From contig CAJNOJ010000011.1 in NCBI GenBank assembly GCA_905250025.1, positions 315,287 through 379,286 of the forward strand: a DNA stretch of 64,000 bases. Reading direction: 5' to 3'. Below the pieces are notes generated by a model. That model worked only from the letters and a program-made list of their open reading frames with translations, was not told where the DNA came from and did not search any database. Below, in pieces: positions 35,815 to 47,891 of this stretch (position 1 is the first letter of the stretch; each line of letters begins with the position of its first letter). Made by a program: the position numbers and the translations under genes. The DNA comes from Adineta ricciae. Lineage: Eukaryota > Rotifera > Eurotatoria > Adinetida > Adinetidae.

Positions 35815-38405
35815 CTGCTTGCTAATTTAAAAGATTCGCCACAAGAAAAAGTTGCGATCAAACGGTAAGAAAGAGCAAAACTCTAGATTTCATTGTCGAA
35901 TTTATCTCATTTTCTCTGATTTAGAATGAAGAAAAAATACTGTAAGAAGCAGAATTTCGAATTGTTCAAAGACCATTTTCCGGTTGACTTTTAGATTCTT
36001 GGCAAGAATGTATGGATTTGCGAGAAGTTAAAGTAAGAATTACAGATGAATCATATGATTAAAGGTCCAACGGTTTGTTCAATAGGCATTGCAAAAAATA
36101 CGTCATGCTAATGTGATTAAATTGAAAGAAGTCATTCGAGAAGATAATAATTTATATATGATTTTCGAAGTAAGTGATTTTCTCAATTGAATATGCAGCG
36201 AGATCGCATTTCTTATTAGTATATGAATGAAAATCTTTACGAATTGATGAAAAAACGGTAAGGATAGCGATTGTCTTATTCGAAATAGTATGCTATTATT
36301 GTTTCAATAGAGATCGATTGTTTCCGGAGACGAACGTGCGCAATGTTATTTTTCAACTTCTTCAAGGACTGGCTTATATGCATAAATTGGGTTAGGAGAT
36401 TCTCTAGACGCTGGCGCCTATCGTTATTTTGTTGTGTTTTTCGTTTAGGATTTTTTCATCGTGATTTGAAGCCTGAAAACATCTTGTGCAAAGGCGTGGA
36501 ATTGATAAAAATAGCTGATTTTGGTCTCGCACGTGAACTTCGCTCCAGACCACCTTATACTGATTAGTAAATCATTTTTGAATAAGGCACTTTTGCATCG
36601 AATTCAATATATATATATGTCTAGTGTATCTACAAGATGGTATCGTGCTCCTGAGGTGCTACTTCGCTCTACTTCATACACATCTCCAATTGATATGTGG
36701 GCAGGTAAAATAGTTTTCCTTTTAAGAAATAAAAGGTATGATTACTGGTTCGTATTGATTGTTTCAGTTGGTTGTATTGCTGCTGAATTTTACACATTAA
36801 GACCGTTATTTCCTGGAAGTAGTGAAATTGATCAAATGTTTAAAATATGTGCTGTTATGGGGACTCCAACACGAGTAAATCTCTTCTCTTGCCTCTGAAA
36901 AGAAGATTTATGTGTTATTCTTATGTGCTGTGTATAGGATGAATGGCCAGAAGGTTATATGTTAGCTGCTAAACTTTCATTTCGTTGGCCACAGTGTGCC
37001 CGAACAGATTTAAAGAAAATAATTCATAGCTCAAATAACGATGGCATTGATCTGATCTCTGCAACACTAGAATGGGATCCGAAACGACGACCTTCTGCTG
37101 TACAGGTAGAAATTCTTCAGTTTGTTGTGAAATATGACTTCGAACTGTGATTTTTCTCTTGATAGTGTTTAAAACATCCCTATTTTAAAGTTAGTCAAGA
37201 TTTCTTGGGCACATCAAGTTCAAATGTGTCTGTAATTAATGATACTTCGTCAACCATATCGACTCAATCATATACTTCGAAGAAAAACTACAAAGATGAT
37301 TGGGATGACAACGATGTAAACAGTGTTTTTTCCTTTATTTCTTTTTCGTAACAAGTCATTCGTCTTTTAGAATGCCACTCCTGCCAGTAACAATGATTTG
37401 AATGATTTAGATGCACTCCTTAAAGAATTCGAGCAACCGAAAGAAAATCTTAGCACTCAAGCACAACCCTCGAAACCGAACAAGCAACCCAGCGGGTTCC
37501 TCTTTGACACACCTCCAGCACAATCCAAAGTATCCAAATATGATTCATCTACATCTGACAATCGTAAACCGAGCATTCCACTATTTTCAAACTCGAATGT
37601 CGGTGCTGAACAACGTCGAACATCGATCCTAAAACAGCCACCCAAGCCTGCCATCGATCAATCGTTAGACATCGAAGCAATTCTGCAGGGACGAGCAATA
37701 CAACCTCAACAACCTCCATCAAAACTCTTGCAACCTATTGCACCAACCAATCGTTCGACGTCATCCACAGAAGACAGTTTGGTCGACTGGCTCAATTCTG
37801 ACCGTGTATTGACAAAAGCTCCTGCACAGAAAGCTACAACAACTAAAGCGAATATTAATCTTAATCCAGATGATTTCTTTTCGAATGCAAGTAATAATCG
37901 AAATCAAAATGAAACGAAACCACCCTTGTCAACAACGAAAACATCTGCCAAGGAACATTACTTGAGAAATTCAAGGTATAAGCCAGGTAAGATCTATCTT
38001 CTTCACTCTACGCAGGAGAAAAAACATGAATATTCACGGCTACTCGATGATGTAGGCATCAATCCCCGACAAACAACACGTCGGGATAGTTTCAATTGGC
38101 TTGCTGACACTTCAAACAATAGTAATTCAGCGAGTATGTCAAGTTCATCATTTGCAGCAGAAGACCATTGTCTCCTACTTTTGTAGCTCGTGGTTTCAAA
38201 CTGACGTCGTATGTACCAACATTTGGTGATCAGAAAAAGCGTAAGTCGAGAACTCTCGGTGATTAATGTACTTCTCTCTTTGACATTCTCATTCTAGCGT
38301 CACTTCAACACACTCCTACTCTATTTGGCGGTCGGTCTCGGTAAGTCTCAGCATTATCCTATAACAAAATACTAGTAAATGTCCTCTTCTAGTTTTGATC
38401 AATAA
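35761..38405 (+). CDS. MAK: MAK/CILK1 (RCK-family) protein kinase
   Basis: Fifteen exons are inferred, among them a 17-base exon (35925-35941). The kinase domain shows [42 protein letters not shown], the TDY activation motif in [37 protein letters not shown] and [10 protein letters not shown]. These are specific to the MAK/ICK/MOK group, which controls cilium length and intraflagellar transport. The tail after residue 300 is low in complexity, Ser/Asn/Gln/Pro-rich, and ends in exons giving [16 protein letters not shown] and LFGGRSRFDQ. A 53-base intron (38134-38186) is preferred to reading on to a stop at 38186, because the later exons keep frame and typical intron sizes. The promoter and first 18 codons lie in the inverted repeat. 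Confidence 0.88.
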
Positions 38406-39225
38406 CTCCAATGTATTTTTCTCGTACAACCCAAACTAACAATACACATCTCTCCTTCTTGGCTCTCTCTCTCTCTCTCCTTCTTTCTTTCTTCTTCAAC
38501 ACATCAATCACTTCAATGATTCTTCCTCAGCTTCAAATATGCTTGCGCTTTTCCTATCCACAAACAAGTTCATTGTCAAAATCTGATTACGATCGATTCT
38601 TTCTCAATGATGGCAACAGTGAAAATCAATCCAAACATGCAACTGGTCAACAACACTTCCTCCGGCATTTCGTTGTCCTTTTCTGTATGTTAGTGCTTCT
38701 GACAAGCGGAAGAAAAGCGAACATCAGCAAGACTAAACAATGATACTGTCCGTTTAATAAATTTAATAAATATCAATGATTATCTTTCTAGCACAAATTG
38801 TTCTCATGGACACTGAAAAGTAAACCATCTTCATTTGCGAACACGGAGAGAAAAGAACGTTCGACCTGAGAGAGTCGATCCAAAATACTGAAATGACGCA
38901 ATCGAGCGTAGAAAAGCCGAACTTCGTGTCGTTTTTTGTTTATAACGCTGGTTACATTGGTTTAATAGAAATCAAGACAGAATGCTTGTCATAGATACGA
39001 GAATAATGCAAAGTAAATAGAGATAGTGTCAAACATTGATCTTTTTCTCCCATTTTCACTGTGACAATAACAACAGTTGCAAGTCAAACAGTTACTTTTC
39101 TCTTTCTTTTTCTCACTAGTCACACTTTTGATGTGCAATAAATAACTGATACTTCAGTTGTCGTCTAAGATCACAGGTCAACAAGAAAAGTTGTATTTCT
39201 TATCTTTCATATCTGTTGACAGCAG
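38406..39225. other. Intergenic region between kinase and dynein light chain
   Basis: Mostly non-coding. The 110-codon open frame at 38411-38743 has a TC-derived Leu/Ser run and no family features, so I do not call it. AATAAATATC near 38764 may be the kinase polyadenylation signal. Confidence 0.45.
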
Positions 39226-39638
39226 ATGGCAGCGGAAAATCGCCCAGGTAGAGTTTTCGTTTCATGGAAATGAAATCTTATAAACCACATTTAGAATTCC
39301 CATCAACATCAGAAGCAGTGTTGAAACGAATACTATCAGATTCTACTGTCGAAGGAATTATTTTAATTAATAACGAAGGACAACCTCAGTACACTTCGCT
39401 TGATAACAATATCACATTTTCAATTGCGTCGAAGTTGTTTTCGTTTACCAACATAGCACGTTCAACTATTCGGGATATTGACCCAACAGATAATTTATTA
39501 ACACTACGACTCCGAACACGTGAGAAAGAAATTATGGTTGTTGCCCCGGAAGATGGAGTATATGCTATTGCTATACAAAAGATCCAGTCGAAGATACCAA
39601 TCAAACAAAACTCGGACAATGAAGACAATGATGATTAA
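39226..39638 (+). CDS. DYNLRB: Dynein light chain roadblock/LC7
   Basis: Two exons, 39226-39247 and 39295-39638, 121 residues; typical roadblock proteins have 96. The first seven codons (MAAENRP) lie in a 22-base exon. The roadblock fold is clear from VEGIILINNEGQPQYTSLDN, ARSTIRDIDPTDNLLTLRLR and EKEIMVVAPEDGVYAIAIQ. The tail is short and acidic (NSDNEDNDD). The protein dimerises on the dynein intermediate chains of cytoplasmic and ciliary dyneins. An in-frame ATG lies inside intron 1, but the spliced start gives the better N-terminus. The start codon overlaps an AGATGGC motif. Confidence 0.93.
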
Positions 39639-39898
39639 TTATGTGAAATTGTGTTTATTTTAACGAGATCATCGGAATGCAGTTCAAGAGAGAAACAATA
39701 ACTCTGAAGGATTCGTTGGATATGATTGCACGTTGAAATCTCATTAACGAATATTTTGATGTATCTTTCACACTTTTGAATGACTAATAAAAGCCTTAGC
39801 TATGAATGTTTCATGTTCGTATTAACACACATCTTGTGTGCTAGATTTCATCATGATGATTGCCTGAGAGAGACAAAGTTCTTAAAAATCGGTACAGT
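39639..39898. other. Convergent intergenic region
   Basis: 3' flanks of DYNLRB (+) and PARS2 (-). CTAATAAAAG near 39783 could be a polyadenylation signal for DYNLRB. No gene. Confidence 0.5.
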
Positions 39899-41821
39899 TC
39901 AACAAAAAACTGAATAATAATCTTGAATGAATTTCAATGTGTCCTCATACGACAAATATTCTGTTCGATTGTTGTAAACATCAATAACTTCGCATAGGTT
40001 TTGTTTTGTCTGAAAAAAGCAACGAAATCATTATATCGGTTTTTAGACAAAAGAAATCCTACTGCTCGTTTTCCAAATGTGATAACAATTGGTACACCCA
40101 TTTTCTGACAATCTTTCAATCGGTATCCAATGGTTAACTCAGTACGATCATCCACAAACCATTCATTATTATCAAGTTGCAATAGACGACCGAGTGTTTG
40201 CTTATTACCATTGGCTTCCTCCGGACTACCTTTCTAATCAATAAAGATTCTTTCTTTAGAAAACATAATTCAACTAAATTATATCAACAAACTTTTGGCG
40301 GTAAAATAGCCACTTGATACGGTACGATTCGTCGTGGCCAGCGAATATCAGAGGATCCTCTTGGTGTAAGTATTTCTACTGCTGCTGCCATCAAACGCGT
40401 CAGTCCAATTCCATAACAACCCATAATCAATGGTCTATGCGTAGTCAAGGACGAATTCTCAACTTAAAATGATCATTCGAATATTCTCTATCATACTTTT
40501 TATCTTCAGTCACATCTGATGAACCTTCTATTGCATCAAATGCTTTGGTATATCGATCGCCGAGAAGAAAACAATGACCGAGTTCAATCGCTCGTTGTTC
40601 CACCTTCTCTGTATGTTCACATTGTGGTTTGTTAGTTAAAGACCCTCGACCACATCTTAATAGAAGAGATTATTCTAAGTTGAATATATATATCAATACA
40701 AAAATATTGGACGCACGTTGAGCACGTGAGAACTGTATCCTCACCCACGGGTGATATGCCGAGAAACTCATGGTTTAGTGATCCGCCCATTAGGCCACTA
40801 TCAGCCGGTACTAAAACAGAGAGGGTGTCGGTTATTTTCGATTCTTCGATCGCATAAATAACAAACCTTTAAAGCATTTCAATTCTAATTTTTGAAATAT
40901 CCGTTCGTATGCATCACATACTTGTTCATACACTTGTTGTGCACATTCTTCACTTCTATGAAAGCTGTATAAATCTAAATCAAAACTCGACGGATAGAAT
41001 CGACGAAGGAAAAGTGAATTTTTAAAACCTTTCATAAGAAACTCTTTTGTACGCAAAAGACCGTGTCGATAATTGGGTTCGTTGCGATATTTCCATGTGA
41101 TCTAGATTTGCTAATGACATATCAAAATTTTCTTTCGATAAAAAGCAACGATTGAACTAATATACCTGATAGAGAAGTAATGGATAATTACTTCGTGCAA
41201 CTGATTTGCACACCGACGAAACGAGTTTTGTAATTGCTTCTTCATGCGTCTACAATCATCAGCGGAACTTTTCTTAAATCTTGAATGAGATCTTATCGGA
41301 TAACATACGGGACTTAAGCAATATTCTTCATTGTGATCTTTGAATTTGAACAATTCATTATGCATTAAATTCCATCGATCTGTAAATAATCGAATTGCTC
41401 AAGAAAACTTAGACAATTTTTGACATATTCATACCACTGGCCTCCCACATGTTCCTTCGACCAATTGCAGGAAGTGATAATTCTTGTCCACCGACAGCAT
41501 TCATCTCAAATCGTATTACTTTCTTTAATTTAGTTAAAACACGAACACCTAAGAATTGATTGACTTAGTTTGGTCATACTCATCTTCTTTCCTACCTAAT
41601 GGTAATAACTGTGGAAAGCCATGTTCAACGCTATGTACAATCGCTGCTTCTTGTAGTAACTATTACAAAACAATAGAAAAACGTGAATTTAAAACGAATT
41701 ACAGGATTTGTTTTACCGATTGACTGTTTGATTTACTCTCTCGAGGAAGATGAACAGGTGTTGGCAAGAATAAACGCGAGCGTTGTTGAATCGCTCGACG
41801 AATAGAGGAGACGAAAACCAT
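39899..41821 (-). CDS. PARS2: Mitochondrial prolyl-tRNA synthetase
   Basis: About eleven exons on the minus strand from ATG at 41821; inferred first exons are 41821-41717, 41659-41596, 41548-41435, 41379-41309 and one from 41249. The basic, Ser/Arg-rich start ([20 protein letters not shown]) fits a mitochondrial presequence. Class II motifs: [29 protein letters not shown] (motif 2 side), [46 protein letters not shown] (motif 3) and [16 protein letters not shown], then an anticodon-binding domain with [15 protein letters not shown] and GKRA. The true C-terminus, [19 protein letters not shown] onward, needs a 53-base intron after GKRA; reading through gives a false end. About 430 residues. Its ATG lies 62 bp behind the acylphosphatase stop. 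Confidence 0.92.
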
Positions 41822-41883
41822 CTAATCTAAAATGAGAATTCCCTTAATACCTCAACTAAATACAATTGTGTCCAACGCGAATT

Positions 41884-42325
41884 TTATCGTTTAATAATAA
41901 ACGTGTCTGTAGTTAATTTCGTAATCGATTTTTCATTTGTGAATTCTGCTTTAGTTATTTTCGATTTTGGACTTCCTGTTTTCTCAAGCCACTCTTTCAT
42001 TTGATCGATATTCGATTTCACACCTTCCATATGCCCATGCACTGTTTGTGATTTCGTATTTTCAACCCAGCCAACGAGATCCAGTTTTTTCGCTTGATCA
42101 TGAGTATGTTGACGAAAGTAAACACCTTGGACTTTGCCATACACTTGAAAATCACATGCACGTAACGAAGTCGACGAAGCCGAATCCGAAAGACATGTAA
42201 CTAAAGACAAATTCAGTTTCGCGAAGGTGAAGTACGAAAATAGTTTTACTCGGTTGAATTAAGCATACACGATTGACAATTTCGAAAAATCGGCACGCGT
42301 ATAAACTACGGGCTAAAATACTCAT
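41884..42325 (-). CDS. ACYP: Acylphosphatase with N-terminal extension
   Basis: Two exons, 42325-42250 and 42200-41884, 130 residues. The C-terminal 95 residues are a complete acylphosphatase: YGKVQGVYFRQHTHDQAKKL with the catalytic Arg, VGWVENT with the catalytic Asn, and EWLEKTGSPKSKI. The enzyme hydrolyses acyl phosphates such as 1,3-bisphosphoglycerate or beta-aspartyl phosphate. The N-terminus (MSILARSLYACRFFEIVNR) is basic, hydrophobic and free of acidic residues early on, like a mitochondrial targeting sequence; animal acylphosphatases usually lack this. The exon-2 frame has no ATG of its own before the domain, so the upstream ATG with a 49-base intron is the best start. PARS2, also mitochondrial, follows 62 bp downstream. 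Confidence 0.88.
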
Positions 42326-44345
42326 CTTTGATCAGCCAAGATTTCTTGACTCGGATTGTATCAATGCAGAATATCTACTACCGATATTTTATTCGTGAAA
42401 ACATTCTGATCGATCTCGACGAGTCTTCACAGATGACGCTATGTATTGGCATGAATATTACATATGATCAATCCCGAAGAAATGTTTGCGCGATGCAAAT
42501 AGACAATTAATTCACTCATGATCATGTACATTTTTACATGTCCATACTGAATCAGTTACTGAATGATAGTTTTTTTGTACCAGGTGCTGACTTTTCATTT
42601 TTCAATATGAGAGAAGCTTTGTTTTGGTTCTGGAGATATCCCAATCAATGATGAATTCGGTCAAGAAAAACTCAGTCCGTATGTGTATTATCATTGCAAT
42701 TGTTGAACTTTAATACAAAAGTCGAATCTTTACATTGCAGGATGAAATACGTATGTATATATGTGAGAGATGTGCGGCTGAATACTAATTGATATGTTTT
42801 GAGAAGTTACGATAGTCAGTTTTTATTTTTTGTCAGTAATCTTTGATTATTTCTATGGTCGTATAAAAACGACCCAAAAGAGAAATTAAACAGCATAGAT
42901 GTGTGTACCATTCGTTGTCGTCAAAATTGATTTTGAGAACTTCCCTATCTATTGCGACCTATTTGCACTTTTCAAACATGTGCACATGTTCTGTTTGATT
43001 ATTCGATGATTGTACAGATGTATGTCTAGTGATGATCACAGCTAATTGTAACGCATCGATTGATGTTATCATTTGTTTTCTAGCAGAGGAGAACAATCTA
43101 TGTATCAAGAAAACATGATCTATCAAAGTTCACAGACGATAGTTGTCTACTGTATCATTATCATTGATCGGCATCTACTCCCATACGAGCAACTCGTGCA
43201 TTGTATGTTTTCGTTGTATACATTCACTGTTGGATATCACATATAATTAGGGATATTACACAAATAGGAGAGTGTATTCATAATTAGATCGACTTGCTGA
43301 GTTCAGTAATCGTGTTAAATGTCTGTAGGCCAAAGAATGTCCATGTACACTACGTAAGACACAAATTCATTATCAAAAAAGAAAGAGGAATTCATAGATG
43401 TTCATAGGATAAGAAGTCATATCAATGAATTACGATGTTTCGATATCAGAAACCTTTTGATGAGACGAGCAAAGCGAATGACAAGTTAGAAAGTCATCAG
43501 TAGATTCTACTCGGCTGACTAATTGAGTGCATTAGGACATATCTCATGAGTGAATGGACAACGTCGGACATGATGAAAGCGCGAAATTGATTTAATTGCA
43601 TATCGAAGTATCAATCGATTATGTAAAAGAATAGATCCTACTTGAACCGATCTTTTGTCAAAAAGCCCCGATGATCAGAACAAGAGGTTATTATACTAAT
43701 AAGATAAAAGATTACATCGGTAATGGACAGTTGTAATCAGTAGTTCGTTGTCAACAAGAATATAATAGCTTTCAAGTGGATGGCACACACCTTCTGCACA
43801 CAGACAAAGTATATTTTGTCTGCGTTTTGACGAGATGTGTAATTGCTAGTTATACGAGACGAATGTGGTATGTCTCCATTCTACAAAGACAAATACGTTT
43901 TGTATAATCATCTGTCTCTGTTCATTCTTTTGTGTTAAGTTAACTCTCATTTTAAATATGTATTATCTACTCCATGGAGATTCAATCTGTGTATATGTAC
44001 GTGCGTGTTTCTAATGGCCTTGTCTTATGAGTATGAAGGCAAAGTTGTTGATGGTCATTTAACAGACTTTGGATAATCTCGTGTTCGCTTTTTTTTTCTT
44101 TCCGTTGGGAATAAATGAATATACATACATATTGATTTAACTCGACTAACACACATACACGCACATTCTATCTGATGATGTAACAATCACACATTCTTCT
44201 AGGTCTTCTTTAATTTTCTTCTTTTTTTTTTCTACAATCAATCGAACGAAAAACACACACGCATATCATCAATGTACAAGTATCTGACACGAGTTATTTC
44301 GAAAATAGTTTGTTCAACATCACCGGTAACAAACTCGATCGTTCA
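42326..44345. other. Non-coding region between acylphosphatase and cadherin genes
   Basis: About 2 kb in which I see no exon. A 60-codon frame at 42328 starts next to the acylphosphatase ATG on the other strand but shows no features. The sequence is AT-rich with scattered CA-rich (near 44150) and poly-T runs. Confidence 0.5.
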
Positions 44346-47300
44346 TCAGAGATAATATTCATTCAATGGTGTTATATGTCGGTAATTGAATGTTGTTGAT
44401 GTTCCAGAAATCTTTTTGTATTCGTGATTGCCGGGAAAATGTTCGAGATGTTGATCCGATGATTTCAATTGAGTTGTTTGAATCCGTTTATTGGTTTGAT
44501 ATTTGGTTATTAAACTGACATTATTTCCAATTGTTGATGATGACGATGGAGAAGATGATGCTGAACTTGTTTCTTGATCTTTACAAAGAACAATGTATTT
44601 CTCATTGGAAGATACGAGCAATTTGCCAGTTGACTTTTGCTGCTGCGGATGATGATGAACATCCATTTCTGATGAACCATAGCATGAGTCATTGTAAGAG
44701 GAACTTGTTTCACTGTTGGTATTGATCTTCAGATTGATAGCTGTCATATCGACGAGATCATCATTGAGTAAACTATGATTCTAGAGATAGAGAGAAAAAG
44801 AAACATGAAGTGGAATGAGGATGAGAAATGCGTTGAGATTTACTTCAGTAAAACCAATTTGGTCTTTGAGGATTTTGATTTGTGTTGATTTTGTTAACAA
44901 ATTACATTTACGTTGTCGATGTGTACAATAACAAACTAAACAAATCACCACTAAAATGACTATAAATACATTTAAAATAATTATAAATTCGATTGTGTAT
45001 GTGTAATTTGATGAGGCGAGAATTTTTTCAATGGAGACTTGATTTGAATAGAAAATCACATGAATTGTGTCGTTTGTCATCTTAAATGTTGGATTTTGAT
45101 CATTGTCATTGACCGAAACGAGCAGATCGATCATTCCGATGCAATGTTCACTTGGACTAAAGAGAATTGTTCCGTTTGACGAACATGTCAAATTGCATTT
45201 CGAGGATTTTTCACATTGAAACGAGAGAAAACTCAACGGAGATGAGTCACGATCGAATGCATCGATGTTAACCAAGCTGTTATTGTCAATGTTGATAGAA
45301 ATTAATCGAGAAGTTAGATGAATTTCAGGTGGATATTCATTGACAGGTTGAAGACAAACTTCCACAGGACAAGTTGAATTCAATCCATCGAGATTTCTAG
45401 CGATGACGAAGAATTTTCGACATGACGGGTCGGTGTCGTAATCGAGTACTGTATTAACGAATAACTCGCCTGTGAAAGGATGAATTTGAAAATCTGATGT
45501 TGTTAATGAATAGTTAACCGATTGGTTTTGAGTATTTCGAACTCCGATGGAACCGATGGATGAATTCATTAGAACAGTTTCATCGATGTGCTCGAATAGA
45601 TATTTTTCTTGTTCGAATTTTGGTTTAAATAAAGTTTTGATTAAGCATGATACATCTGTGTGCAATGCTGATGGATATTTTCCATGATCTTGTGCTCGAA
45701 TGGTGAGATTGTAAATCGACTGATGGAGTTTTTTATGCACAAACAACTCGCCGGTATATTCATCAAGAGAAAATACTTGTTGATACCCATCGGACAGCAA
45801 TTCATAAGATATTCGACCATTCTCGTTCGAATCGGCGTCTGTCGCTTGAAATTGCATGATTGGTTGATGATATTCTTCGTCTGCTTGAAGCGAAAGTCCG
45901 TAGGATGATTGAGAGAACTTCGGTGGTGAATCATTGATATCTGTAATGACCATTCGAAGATCGCGAACCGTTTGATGACGAAGTTTCATACCGAGATCTT
46001 CAACAACCAAACGAAAGGTATAAGTCGAATGTTGTTCATGATCAAACATTTGAGCGGTATAAATTGAAAACATGTTATTCAATGTATTGGTAAGATTTAA
46101 TTTCAATGAATCTGACACTTCGATCCAACATCGAACTTTTCCATTCAGATTCGAATCGGCATCTTGAACTAAAACATGCATAATTAACGTATTTAATGGC
46201 GTTTCTTCACTGATGTATAAAGTATCATTTTGAAATTGAAAATAGTCCGATGTACGAATTGTGATCAATGGTTTATTATCATTTTCATCTTCAACATTAA
46301 TGATGATGAGATTGTAAACAGGAACGGATACCGGACCTGAATCTTGTGCAATTATTGGAATACGGTATTCTTTGCATTGTTCATAATCCAGTGACTGTTG
46401 AAGAAACAGTTCACCTGTTTGGGAATTCAATCGAAAAGCTTGCCGAACGTTTTGCGACACTTGAGGACTGAAATTGTACACAACTCGTCCGTTTTCATTC
46501 GTATCATTGTCAACTGCGTGAACGCGAAGTACAGCTTGATCCGATGATGGAATTCGATTCTCGGATATATTGATGATGTACGGAGTTTGCTGATCAAATA
46601 TTGGAACATTATCATTGATGTCATTGATAGAAATATGAATGGTGATCGTGGTTGTTAGATTTCCTCGATCACGAGCTGTTAATTTGAGTTCATAAGAATC
46701 GCGAATTTCTCGATCTAATGATTCAGTTACATTTAGAGCTGAAAACAAATCAGACAAATGTGAGATAAAGAAATGGAAGAGATAAAATATTTCATACCAA
46801 TTTGGTTCGAGCCGAATGAGATCAGTTCAAATGGGATTTTCGCTACTTTCTCAATCCAGTAAACAAGTTCATCGTCCTCGCCATCCTTATCCGTCGCACT
46901 TGGAATTGGCAAAACATGTCCAACTAAAGAAGGAGAAAACATCGCGAATAGATACTATGGTTAGACAATCGAAACTGCAATTAGCTCGAAGAATGTACGT
47001 AAATGTCAATTATTGTGTAATGAACATACATGCATACATACCAGGAACGCCTTCGCTAATATTTAATTGGATATTTTGACCGTCCCGTGTACCGTCGAAG
47101 AACTGTGGTCGAAATTCATTGATATCTTCGACGGTTAAAATGAGAGAAATAATGTCTCGTGGTTGTCCGTTTTCTTTCAAGACGAAATCCATGTTGATCT
47201 CACATGGATAACATCGAGAATTTTCGCATAGTTTAATCCGACAGAACTCTTCGCGGTCGATCAACCGACTTGTACGCAGTTTTTGCCCATCGACGAGAAA

Positions 47301-47495
47301 GTATGTCGTGTACGGAGAATTCAAATTCAAAAATTCAATCGTCTGCTGATAATCCACGGTTACCATTTGATCGAGTGAGATGATTGTATGATATAAATCC
47401 ACATTTTCTTTTACCGACGCACGATATTTCAATCGCGAAGATGAAATCAACGACAGAGATGAGACAATTAGGAAAAGAGTAATTCGTCGCATCAT
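44346..47495 (-). CDS. Protocadherin-like cell adhesion receptor
   Basis: Four exons: 47495-47042, 46923-46798, 46738-44844 and 44780-44346, 969 residues. A signal peptide (MMRRITLFLIVSSLSLISSS) leads into about six cadherin repeats, recognisable by calcium-binding linkers DINDNVPIF, DENDNKP and DINDSPPKF and by DADSN(E/L)NGR and TGELF motifs. Later repeats are degenerate (VNEYPPEI). One membrane segment (TIEFIIILNVFIVILVVICL) precedes a cytoplasmic tail of about 190 residues rich in Ser, His and Asn. I see no catenin-binding motif, so this resembles a protocadherin rather than a classical cadherin. The large extracellular exon of 1.9 kb is also typical of protocadherins. Homophilic adhesion is the likely role. 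Confidence 0.88.
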
Positions 47496-47577
47496 TTGGA
47501 AGTGTTTCCTTATACCTTCCTTGTAAGCTTGATGATCAACGAATGTCTATTTAGTAAAGAACAAATGCAAGTAGAGA

Positions 47578-47650
47578 GACAGAGAACGCGATAGAGACAG
47601 AGAGAGAGAGAGAGAAAGAAAAGAAGAAAGAAAAAGAAAAAGAGGGAGAA
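47578..47650. repeat. GA-rich low-complexity tract
   Basis: A purine run of about 70 bases with a pure (GA)n core near 47600-47615, just upstream of the cadherin start. Such a tract is the mirror of a TC promoter element on the transcribed strand. Confidence 0.7.
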
Positions 47651-47872
47651 CGAAAGAACATCGCTTGCTGACCAAATCGATTGTTAAGCAAGAAATGATT
47701 TAAATGAGAATTTATCTCGAAAACTGAAGTTAATCATGTCCACAAGTGATTGTGTAAAATGTCCAACGTATCTTCTACATGAGTAATCAAGCTTGAATAA
47801 TGGAAGGCGAAATGAGTTAATAGTTGTCGTCAAATTTTCTCCAGAGATTCCGTTTTAAACTAACATTTTTAG

Positions 47873-47891
47873 AGAGAGAGAGAGAGAGAAA
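47873..47891. repeat. (AG)n microsatellite
   Basis: A short uninterrupted AG dinucleotide run in non-coding DNA. Confidence 0.75.

Noticed and set aside
37991-38020. Second very short intron in the kinase tail (GTAAGATC...ACGCAG)
   Set aside because: Removing it (29 bases) shifts the frame to an early stop, whereas reading through keeps the frame, so it is treated as coding.
38411-38743. 110-codon open frame after the kinase gene
   Set aside because: Its central Leu/Ser run comes from a TC microsatellite, there is no recognisable domain, and it overlaps the likely kinase 3' untranslated region.
42328-42510. 60-codon plus-strand frame diverging from the acylphosphatase gene
   Set aside because: Short, featureless and without splice or coding support; it lies in promoter DNA.
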